Assembly (NCBI GenBank): GCA_031376385.1
Contig: JANMDQ010000021.1
Coordinates: 56,607 to 120,606, forward strand
DNA from: Aquisediminimonas sp031376385
GTDB taxonomy: Bacteria > Pseudomonadota > Alphaproteobacteria > Sphingomonadales > Sphingomonadaceae
DNA length: 64,000 nt
Reading direction: 5' to 3'
Both the position numbers and the translations under genes were made by a program. Shown in pieces: positions 56,963 to 63,217 of this stretch (positions are counted from its first letter, which is position 1; each line of letters begins with the position of its first letter). The notes beneath the pieces were generated by a model. It had not been told where the DNA came from. It ran no database searches and saw only the letters and a list, made by a program, of their open reading frames with translations.

Positions 56963-57936
56963 TGGGGTTGCTCCACTTCATCCAGCGCCTTGCGCAGTTC
57001 GGCCCGGCGAGCCTCAGTCAGCGCACCAACAAATGACGGGCAGAACCGCCGCCAGTCCGCCGTGCCGAGGCGCGGGATCGCACCAATCATCTGGCTAGAG
57101 AATTTCGAATAAGCATCGGGGTGGACCGGCTCAGGCTTGAGCTTGAGCATCCGCAGAACGAAGTCGAGGTCCGCAGGCCCCGCGATCAAAGACTCAATCA
57201 CCCTCCGCCGCCAGACCAGATCGTCGATCTTGCAGATTTCCAGCAAGTCGCTTGCGTTCTGCGCTACTGGATGATCCTTGAATGCGTCGATCAGGTCGCG
57301 GTTCGGTGCGACGATGCAGTCATAAATACGGATCGAACGCTGCACATCCTTTTGGCCGAGGCCGCAGGCTTCTGCGGTTTCGTGCTTCCACGAATATACG
57401 GTGGACAAATTGTCCACCGTAGAATGGGCGCGCTGGTCGGCTTTCCGAATGTCCGACAGCTTGGCCTGATTGGCGCGCGACGCACGGGCAATTTGTTGCT
57501 GACTCTTGCCCGGATGCGCAGCCTCCATTTTAGCCTTCGCCGCCTCAGCGACCGCATGAACAAACATCGCGCGTTCAATCGGCTCCAGCTCGCGCCGGTC
57601 CATATTTTCCGAAGCCTGAATGTCGCGCAAATTATCCGCGCCAAATTTCGAAAGCGGGTTTCCCGCCAGAACCTCAATCGCCGCCACTTGGATCTTGAGC
57701 GTCCGGCACGCCTCCAGCCGGTGCAGCCCAGCAATCAGACTCCAGCCCGTCTTGGCTGCATTCCCACGCTTCACGACCTTGATCGGGTCATTCTGCCCGT
57801 GCGCCCCGATCAGGACAGACAACGCCTCGGCCTTCGCCGGGAAAAACAACCCAATCCGACCGTCCAGATCGGGATCAACCTGATCAACGTCGATCATCAG
57901 CACTTCGGCATTTGCGAAATAAGGGGGGTGGCTCAT
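56959..57936 (-). CDS. ParB/Srx-type nuclease-domain protein
   Basis: 325 residues. ParB N-domain motifs: IGAHGQNDPIKVVKRG, LIAGLHRLEACRTLKI and DNLRDIQASENMDRRELEPI (E/N/R pattern of CTP-binding ParB-like proteins). Then a helix-turn-helix zone (GKSQQQIARASRANQAKLSD) follows. Phage ParB-like proteins here may act as regulators or nucleases; centromere-type plasmid partition is unlikely for a transposing phage. It starts 2 bp after the Cro-like gene. Confidence 0.8.
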   Translation of the reverse strand: MSHPPYFANAEVLMIDVDQVDPDLDGRIGLFFPAKAEALSVLIGAHGQNDPIKVVKRGNAAKTGWSLIAGLHRLEACRTLKIQVAAIEVLAGNPLSKFGADNLRDIQASENMDRRELEPIERAMFVHAVAEAAKAKMEAAHPGKSQQQIARASRANQAKLSDIRKADQRAHSTVDNLSTVYSWKHETAEACGLGQKDVQRSIRIYDCIVAPNRDLIDAFKDHPVAQNASDLLEICKIDDLVWRRRVIESLIAGPADLDFVLRMLKLKPEPVHPDAYSKFSSQMIGAIPRLGTADWRRFCPSFVGALTEARRAELRKALDEVEQPQ

Positions 57937-57938
57937 GT

Positions 57939-58223
57939 CTAAGCCCTCCCGCCCGATAGACGGTGACCGGCCTCGGCACCCTTGCTATTTCTCTTTTTGC
58001 CCACCGACTCTCGCGGGTAGATATCAGGACGCAAAGAATGACGAGACACGCCATAAAGTCGCTCAGCAGACAAAACGTACTCTGCAGTAATCCTTCGAGA
58101 TGAACGGAGCCATTTCCAGACCGCAGTGTTCGACACACCTAGATTTCGGGCCAGTTCACTCTGAGAGCCAGCTTTGTCGACAAGCTCAAGGAGAGCCTCG
58201 AATGCAGAAGGGTGTTTAATCAT
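57939..58223 (-). CDS. Cro/YdaS-like early regulator
   Basis: 94 residues. The helix-turn-helix GSQSELARNLGVSNTAVWKW followed by LRSSRRITAEYVLSAERLYG matches the YdaS/Cro family. It is the first gene of the leftward early operon and faces the repressor gene across 83 bp, the classic lysis/lysogeny switch layout. It probably takes the Ner/Cro role, damping repressor and early transcription. Confidence 0.82.
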   Translation of the reverse strand: MIKHPSAFEALLELVDKAGSQSELARNLGVSNTAVWKWLRSSRRITAEYVLSAERLYGVSRHSLRPDIYPRESVGKKRNSKGAEAGHRLSGGRA

Positions 58224-58308
58224 GGTTGTTAGTTATCAACCAAAGTTGAACGCGTCAACAGCCAAACGTCAATTTTCTTCTTAAACTTATGTTGTAGTTG
58301 TAAAACAT
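58224..58308. promoter_or_regulatory. Divergent early/repressor promoter region with operator-like palindromes
   Basis: Three inverted repeats: GGTTG-N8-CAACC (58224-58241), GTTGA-ACGCG-TCAAC (58245-58259) and ATGTT-N10-AACAT (58289-58308, reaching into the repressor start codon). AT-richer than the flanks. These are likely repressor and Cro-type binding sites controlling both promoters. The repressor has no clear Shine-Dalgarno, so its mRNA may be leaderless or near-leaderless. Confidence 0.65.
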
Positions 58309-59014
58309 GGTTGGGCAGCAAATTTCGGAGCGATTAAAAGCCACAGGCATGACTCAGGCTGATCTGGCTCGAGCAGTTGGCGTTACACAACAGACCATAT
58401 GGAAGTTGATTTCCGGGCATTCTTCATCGTCTTCCAAACTTCATCTGATTGCTCGTGCGTTGGATTGCACGGTCGAATATCTGACGGGCGAATCGGACGA
58501 CCCCCGGGGCCGTCCGGCAGATTTCAAAATAAGATACCCGCTGGTGGATGAATTGCAGTCGCCGCGCAGCACGTATCGACCCGAGCCAGCGTCAACCGAC
58601 CCGCTGACCGTTTCGATTCCTGAGATCGACATTGGCTATTCAATGGGTGGCGGTTTGGTATTGCAGGATCATGCCGAGGCAAAACCAGTGCCATTTCCGC
58701 GCGAATGGCTGCGCGCTCTTATCCGTGGGCGCTTTGATCAGGTGTTCATTGCACGCGGCGAAGGGGATTCGATGCGGCCAACTCTGCTCGATGGTGACGT
58801 GATCGTGGTCGACACCGCTCAGCAGAGCATAACTGGCCAGGACCGCCTCTGGTGCCTCTCCTACGGCGATCTCGGCATGATCAAACGCGTCCGCGCTTTA
58901 CCAGACGGTGGCCTGGAGATACTAAGCGACAATCCGGCCGTCCTTCCCTTCAAAGTCTACGACGGCGAAGTACAGGTGATTGGCCGGGTCGTGTGGGTTG
59001 GGAGGAAAATGTGA
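58307..59014 (+). CDS. Phage repressor (HTH-XRE plus S24 LexA-like domain)
   Basis: 235 residues, transcribed away from the early genes. N-terminal helix-turn-helix: MTQADLARAVGVTQQTIWKL. C-terminal S24 domain: S155 in ARGEGDSMRPTLLDGDVIVV and K193 in LGMIKRVRAL form the Ser/Lys dyad. The linker reads SIPEIDIGYSMGGGLVL with no clear Ala-Gly or Cys-Gly cleavage pair, so RecA-driven self-cleavage is uncertain. It keeps the prophage silent. A secreted-protein gene follows 2 nt after its stop. Confidence 0.9.
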   Translation: MVGQQISERLKATGMTQADLARAVGVTQQTIWKLISGHSSSSSKLHLIARALDCTVEYLTGESDDPRGRPADFKIRYPLVDELQSPRSTYRPEPASTDPLTVSIPEIDIGYSMGGGLVLQDHAEAKPVPFPREWLRALIRGRFDQVFIARGEGDSMRPTLLDGDVIVVDTAQQSITGQDRLWCLSYGDLGMIKRVRALPDGGLEILSDNPAVLPFKVYDGEVQVIGRVVWVGRKM

Positions 59015-59016
59015 AT

Positions 59017-59445
59017 ATGAAAATCCTTATGAAGTTGAGCTTTTTTCCTCTGCTGCTCGCAGCTGCTCCACCATCCGACCAATTTAATCTAAATTGCACG
59101 GGAACAAGAACGACTTCATCCTTTTTTGGCGACAAGGCAGATCAATACTCCGCCACCTACAGGTTTGATCTTGCACAAAAAAAATGGTGCGAAGGTGAAT
59201 GTGAGGCCCTGCAGACGATTGCGGCAATCCTTCCAACGCAGATCCAGCTCCAGAATGATAAGGTCGATACGGTGAGCGAGCGTTCGATGACAGTCAATTT
59301 TATTGATCGAGAAACTGGCGCGCACATGATGTCCGCCACAAGCTCCTCTCCACGCGATGCCCGATCAATCGTCGTTATGAAATGGCTCGGTCAATGTGAT
59401 CGCGCAGCCTTTACTGGCTTCCCCAAGTTCGCGACAAAGTTCTAG
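59017..59445 (+). CDS. Secreted protein co-transcribed with the repressor (candidate lysogenic conversion gene)
   Basis: 142 residues with a signal peptide (MKILMKLSFFPLLLAAAPPS). Four Cys (NLNCTG, KKWCEGECEAL, GQCDR) could form two disulfides. GGAGGA ends 10 nt before ATG 59017. Being 2 nt downstream of the repressor on the same strand, it should be made in the lysogen. It sits at the left end, where transposable phages carry cargo genes. Base composition is AT-richer than neighbours. Possible role: superinfection exclusion or envelope change; unproven. Confidence 0.7.
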   Translation: MKILMKLSFFPLLLAAAPPSDQFNLNCTGTRTTSSFFGDKADQYSATYRFDLAQKKWCEGECEALQTIAAILPTQIQLQNDKVDTVSERSMTVNFIDRETGAHMMSATSSSPRDARSIVVMKWLGQCDRAAFTGFPKFATKF

Positions 59446-59852
59446 CAAAAACTCGCCCACTTTCATCAGTGTCAGTAACGCCAACGACGCTGGCTGCCGC
59501 CGCGACTTTCCCAGAAATCCGCCAAAATATGAAACTGGGGGATTTCGCCCGAACTGGGCGACCTAGAGTCCCAGTTTAAAATAGGATTTTGGCATTAACT
59601 GCCTTCTCAAACGGCTCTCAAAGCCCCAAAATCAGCCCCTAAGAAGCTTTTAAGACGCCACAGCCGCGATTGAGTGGAACTGGGCCAAAACCCCGAAATC
59701 ACCGTCTAAATCGCGATCCACTCTAGACACAGCAACACCCAGGACCAACGCGCGCAAAACCAACGAAAATCCCAATTTTCCGCCACTCTTCCCACCAAAT
59801 CCCGCACAATCCCACCCAATCCCGGCACTCTAACTTCAAGTGTCAACTAACA
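59446..59852 (-). promoter_or_regulatory. Phage left end: transposase sites and noncoding terminal region
   Basis: 407 bp with no gene. The terminus on the minus strand is TGTTAGTTGACACTTGAAG. TGACA-N7-TTAGAG-N4-GGGATT at 59845-59818 mirrors the right end exactly in spacing. Further in lie several GGGATT- or CCAGTT-type short repeats and CCCCTAAGAAGC (59634-59645), which also occurs in the central gap. These are likely transposase end sites and accessory sites. Confidence 0.75.
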
Positions 59853-59857
59853 CTGGC
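59853..59857. repeat. Prophage target-site duplication, right copy (CTGGC)
   Basis: CTGGC directly follows the phage terminal CTAACA on the plus strand and matches 22181-22185. Confidence 0.9.
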
Positions 59858-59908
59858 GTCACCTGCAGGTCATCGGCCAGAGGCAAGAACACAGCGTCCA
59901 TCCAATAT

Positions 59909-60415
59909 TCACGCTTCGGTCGGTTCCGCCACATCAAAATCGCGGATCCATCCTTCATTTTCCAATGTCAGTGTCTGGATGGCGACGGTACTATAGTTGG
60001 CGTCAAGATCGGGAAGGGCCATAAATACCGATGGCCAGCAGCGGAACACCCGGTAGGCCAGCACAAGCTGCCCAGCCTCATTGAGCAGTTCGATGACAAT
60101 ATCCTTGCGAAACCCGCGCAGCGACATTTCTTCGCCGACGCTGGCATCCAGATTCCAGACCGCACTCGCCCACTTTTCAAACGCAGGATCATGCGTGACG
60201 CCGCGTTCCAGTGTGATTGGCTGATAGCGCGTCAGGCCGGGGGACCGGCGGATCTGCGACACTTCGCCGCCTTCGCGGTGCTCCACAACATCGGTAATCC
60301 GCCGCAAGCCACCAACGCGCGATATGCCCGCGACATAGTGCCCATCCCACTTCACGCGAAACTTGAAATTCTTGTAAGGGTCAATCCGGGTGGCGTTCAC
60401 GGCAAATTGCGGCAT
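59909..60415 (-). CDS. T4 gp19-like tail-tube protein, isolated
   Basis: 168 residues: YKNFKFRVKWDGHYVAGISR, VEHREGGEVSQIRRSPGLTR and YQPITLERGVTHDPAFEKWA are the signature of T4 gp19-type tube proteins found in contractile phage tails and extracellular contractile injection systems. It lies outside the Mu-type prophage (which has its own tube gene) and no sheath, baseplate or spike gene is near. It is therefore either a relic of an injection-system or phage cluster, or a stand-alone cargo. A 38-codon frame following it was split by the prophage. Confidence 0.8.
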   Translation of the reverse strand: MPQFAVNATRIDPYKNFKFRVKWDGHYVAGISRVGGLRRITDVVEHREGGEVSQIRRSPGLTRYQPITLERGVTHDPAFEKWASAVWNLDASVGEEMSLRGFRKDIVIELLNEAGQLVLAYRVFRCWPSVFMALPDLDANYSTVAIQTLTLENEGWIRDFDVAEPTEA

Positions 60416-60599
60416 CGCGATGCTCCTCAATCAAAGCGTATTGGGCCCCCTGTCGAGTGAAGGTGCCTCAGGGGGCGCGCGAAATCCAGTGTTATGTGGT
60501 GGGGGATGTGTTGAGGAGAGCAGCGCCTGTTCATCCTTCACGCCGATGCTGATTTGGACTATATGGATCGTCGTATTCGGTATGAAAGCGACGGGGAAC

Positions 60600-60821
60600 A
60601 TGGCGTCTCAGACTTCCAAGGCTAAACCAAAATCAGTTCCGTTCGCAGAGTTCGCAGCGGATATCGAACGCCGCCGTGTTGAAACTGGCATCACAGAACT
60701 ACCGCGTAACAGCGGCAAGCGCCGGATCGAGAGCAAGAAGGCGTTGCTAGCAGCGATTGAGGCGGCGGGGGGAAGTGGTGAGGGGGAGAGCTTGGGCATT
60801 TTGAATGGAGTGATCCAATGA
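60600..60821 (+). CDS. Small basic protein, first gene of a two-gene cassette
   Basis: 73 residues from ATG 60600: SKAKPKSVPFAEFAADIERR, then NSGKRRIESKKALLAAIEAA. A basic, helical protein with no recognised family. It overlaps the next gene by 4 nt (ATGA). It lies between the gp19-like gene and the restriction-modification genes. An antitoxin-like or DNA-binding role is possible but unproven. Confidence 0.55.
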   Translation: MASQTSKAKPKSVPFAEFAADIERRRVETGITELPRNSGKRRIESKKALLAAIEAAGGSGEGESLGILNGVIQ

Positions 60822-60988
60822 ACGACAAAGGCCAATTTGTGATCCGTTTTCAGCGCGTTGGCCGGGGCGTGGGAACATTGGGTGATTTCTATGATGCGAC
60901 AACTCAGCAGCAGGCCAAATTGAACCTACGGCTTGCTAGGAGGCAGGCGACGCGAAATTGCCGGTACTGGATTGAAGCTGCCGCCTGA
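60818..60988 (+). CDS. 56-residue basic protein, second gene of the cassette
   Basis: ATG 60818 to TGA 60988, overlapping the previous gene by 4 nt. GQFVIRFQRVGRGVGTLGDF, then QQAKLNLRLARRQATRNCRY. Basic, with a short beta-like start and a helix. No family recognised; small size and coupling suggest it works with the first protein. Confidence 0.5.
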   Translation: MNDKGQFVIRFQRVGRGVGTLGDFYDATTQQQAKLNLRLARRQATRNCRYWIEAAA

Positions 60989-61051
60989 AACCAGTTCGGA
61001 CTGCTCTCACGCACGGCTCCTGCCGCAAAGGTTTATTCAACCCTTTTCGCG

Positions 61052-61143
61052 TCCTTCTTCTCTTCGCGATCTTCGCGTGAAACAGACACGATGTCCCATA
61101 GCCTAAGGCAGGACTATGTCACGCGAAGGCCGCGAAGAAGAAA
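61052..61143. repeat. Large palindromic repeat (REP/MITE-like)
   Basis: The left arm TTCTCTTCGCGATCTTCGCG-TGA and the right arm TCACGCGAAGGCCGCGAAGA-AGAAA are inverted copies with few mismatches around a loop of about 40 nt. The loop itself holds a smaller inversion (CATAG...CTATG). It could fold as a strong stem, end transcription from both sides, or be a non-autonomous transposable relic. The rest of the 280-bp gap around it shows no gene. Confidence 0.65.
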
Positions 61144-61269
61144 ACAGAGGGGCATGGGGTCAGTCAGCGACATTTCGTGTGCTAATCAATCTGAATTAAA
61201 TGCACTGTCAACGGAATTCTACAAGTCCTATTTGGGGGTTATCGCACCTGTCACGGTAATTCCAATTGG

Positions 61270-62208
61270 CTATGATAACCCGTCATTGACAGCGACCTCG
61301 AGAGGGACTTCGGGTTCACGCTCTAAAAATTCCCAAAGTTCGTTGCAAATCAGATTATCAATTCTAGAAATTTGACCACTTAACAAGGGATCGGTGAGCA
61401 TATTCGGACGAAGGTCACAGTAGTAAACTCCATCGAGCGGATTCAGCTTTATGGTGTAAGCCTTGAAGTGGCCCGGAAGAAAAGTCGATGAGACACGGTA
61501 GGAACGAGGTGTCTTTGCGCCACGCTGCACATCATTCAAAAATATCGCGATATGCGGGACGGATTTGCCTGTGAGCGATGAGAGCAGCATCTTGTCTACG
61601 AAAACCTTACCCAGTCGATCCTTGCTGGATGTTTTGACTGAGCCGATGATTTTCACGGCATCTGCATCCCGCATAATCAGATCATGTTGGAAGTTCATTT
61701 TGCATTGTTCGATACCGTCAACTTCGACTGGAACTCTTACCGTTGCCGATGTGCAATCGACACCCATATGGCGAAACCACAGCTGCATATGCCGCTCAAA
61801 CAGGTCACCGTTCAATTTGCGAGCAAAGTTGCTTCCTGTCACTCCGTCGAGGGCTATACCAATGCACTGTTGAACGGTGTAAATGACTTTATTGAGCATC
61901 TCGCGCTCACGTTCGCTAAATCCGCGAACTCGATCTTGGTCAGTCATCAAAGGGAACAGACTGCTCTTAAATGAGGCCACCTCATCTGCCGAGCAAAAAA
62001 GTGTGGAATTGAATGGGCGCGAAATTGCAAATCCAGCGTCGCTCGGCAGCTGCCAAAACCGATAATCTTGCTCGTTTTGGCAAACGATCTCAGCCACAAT
62101 AAATGTGCTACGAGCTCCCAAAAAAGAGATCGTAAAATCCAAATAATCCCGAATCGATAGAAAGTTTGACTTGTCTTTCGCCTGACTGACCAGATCGGTG
62201 AAGTTCAC
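61270..62208 (-). CDS. Putative type II restriction endonuclease
   Basis: 312 residues, GTG start overlapping the methyltransferase stop by 4 nt. The central region has E138 (GDLFERHMQLWF), D176 (NFQHDLIMR) and S190-V-K192 (IIGSVKTSSKDR), fitting a PD-(D/E)xK nuclease core with Ser in place of the usual acidic residue. KVFVDKMLLSSLTG follows. I cannot name the family or cut site. The pairing with the modification gene is the main evidence. Confidence 0.7.
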   Translation of the reverse strand: MNFTDLVSQAKDKSNFLSIRDYLDFTISFLGARSTFIVAEIVCQNEQDYRFWQLPSDAGFAISRPFNSTLFCSADEVASFKSSLFPLMTDQDRVRGFSEREREMLNKVIYTVQQCIGIALDGVTGSNFARKLNGDLFERHMQLWFRHMGVDCTSATVRVPVEVDGIEQCKMNFQHDLIMRDADAVKIIGSVKTSSKDRLGKVFVDKMLLSSLTGKSVPHIAIFLNDVQRGAKTPRSYRVSSTFLPGHFKAYTIKLNPLDGVYYCDLRPNMLTDPLLSGQISRIDNLICNELWEFLEREPEVPLEVAVNDGLS

Positions 62209-63134
62209 CGTATCGACTCACGGCGCTGTGCCGTTTTCCTATCTAATTCCATCCAGTAATCGATACTTCTTGTTGGTATCCTAGCCAACCGATCAATGGC
62301 CCAACGGTTGTATTGCTTACTTAGATCGCTCGCAGCCCATTTGCGTCCCAATTGGAATGCAGTAACTGCGGTAGTACCGCTGCCTGAAAATGGGTCTATC
62401 ACAAGGTCGTCTTGAAGAGTTGTTGAAGCTATCAGGCGCCGCATCAATTCTTCCGGTTTTTGGGTGGGGTGGGGTGTTTTTTCTGCCATCCCGTTCGAAA
62501 TGGTTGGGATTTCGATGACATCTTTTGGCTTAGCGCCGAGCGGGTTTGGCTGCCAAATATGCTTAACGCCGTTTCGAGCGAAGTCGCTCGAATCAGCTTG
62601 TGGATGACTTGGATATTTAAGCGTATGTTGACCATAGGGAATGCGAGCCGCGTCAACATTTAGCTTAAAGTCGGCCTTTCTTAAGTGCACGATACTTTCA
62701 TGAGAACGACCGAAATCCTTTCCTAGATTTGCCTTGTTTTTATAATGCCAAATCAACCACTTAATCGAAGAAAAATGTTTGCGAGCAGGTCCGCTAACAT
62801 CGGCCACAATTTCCGTAAAGCCGCAGATCATTAAACTTCCACTAGGCTTTAGAACACGGGACGATTCCTTAATCCAAGAAAGGCACCAATCGACGTAGAT
62901 GTCATGGCTTTCGAACGAATCCCATTCAGCCTTTCCAATGTTGTATGGCGGGTCGCAAAAAACTAAATCGACAGATGAACTTGGAATGCTTTGCAGCCAA
63001 GCGAGGCAATCAGCCGTTGCAATTTTACCGACCTGAAAAGCTGCGGTGTCCGCACTGTATTCGTTCGTTGTAGGCCGTTCAGCGATAATATCATCATACT
63101 GAGGCGCGTCGAGTTTAAGAGCCTTTTGCGGCAC
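62205..63134 (-). CDS. Site-specific DNA methyltransferase (beta class, N4/N6)
   Basis: About 309 residues from GTG 63134 (AAGGGT about 7 nt upstream). The catalytic motif DPPYNIG (FCDPPYNIGKAEWDS) precedes the SAM-binding motif DPFSGSGTTAVTAFQLGR, the beta-class order used by N4-cytosine and N6-adenine methylases; DPPY favours adenine. The target recognition part lies between. The frame is open further to a TTG at 63209, whose first 25 codons read DRRQFLASFALAGIAGHS, like a Tat signal. A secretion signal makes no sense for this enzyme, so the inner start is preferred. Confidence 0.85.
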   Translation of the reverse strand: MPQKALKLDAPQYDDIIAERPTTNEYSADTAAFQVGKIATADCLAWLQSIPSSSVDLVFCDPPYNIGKAEWDSFESHDIYVDWCLSWIKESSRVLKPSGSLMICGFTEIVADVSGPARKHFSSIKWLIWHYKNKANLGKDFGRSHESIVHLRKADFKLNVDAARIPYGQHTLKYPSHPQADSSDFARNGVKHIWQPNPLGAKPKDVIEIPTISNGMAEKTPHPTQKPEELMRRLIASTTLQDDLVIDPFSGSGTTAVTAFQLGRKWAASDLSKQYNRWAIDRLARIPTRSIDYWMELDRKTAQRRESIR

Positions 63135-63217
63135 GGCATTACCCTTCGTCGAAGAATGACCAGCGATGCCGGCCAGTGCGAATGACGCTAGAAATTGTCT
63201 GCGGTCCAATCCGAAAA

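Larger units (their letters stand above)
22186..59852 (-). mobile_element. Mu-type transposable prophage, 37,667 bp, long-tailed siphovirus-like
   Basis: Both ends begin 5'-TGT when read inward: TGTAGCGTGACACGACG at the right (phage) end on the plus strand, and TGTTAGTTGACACTTGAAG at the left (phage) end on the minus strand. A perfect 5-bp duplication CTGGC flanks them at 22181-22185 and 59853-59857. Each end carries TGACA-N7-TTAGAG starting at base 8. Genes run right to left: repressor/Cro, early genes, MuA-MuB, GemA, Mor, lysis, terminase, HK97-type head, siphovirus tail, fibre, com-dam. No obvious gene is broken, so it may be inducible. Length and order match transposable phages such as Mu, with B3/D3112-like tails. 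Confidence 0.95.

Noticed and set aside
58852..59016. Longer start of the secreted protein within the repressor gene.
   Set aside because: The upstream part is out-of-frame repressor sequence; the signal peptide and GGAGGA place the start at 59017.
60555..60617. Short frame ATG..DRRIRYESDGEHGVSDFQG.. just before the two-gene cassette.
   Set aside because: Only 20 codons, no ribosome binding site, and it overlaps the start of a better-supported gene.
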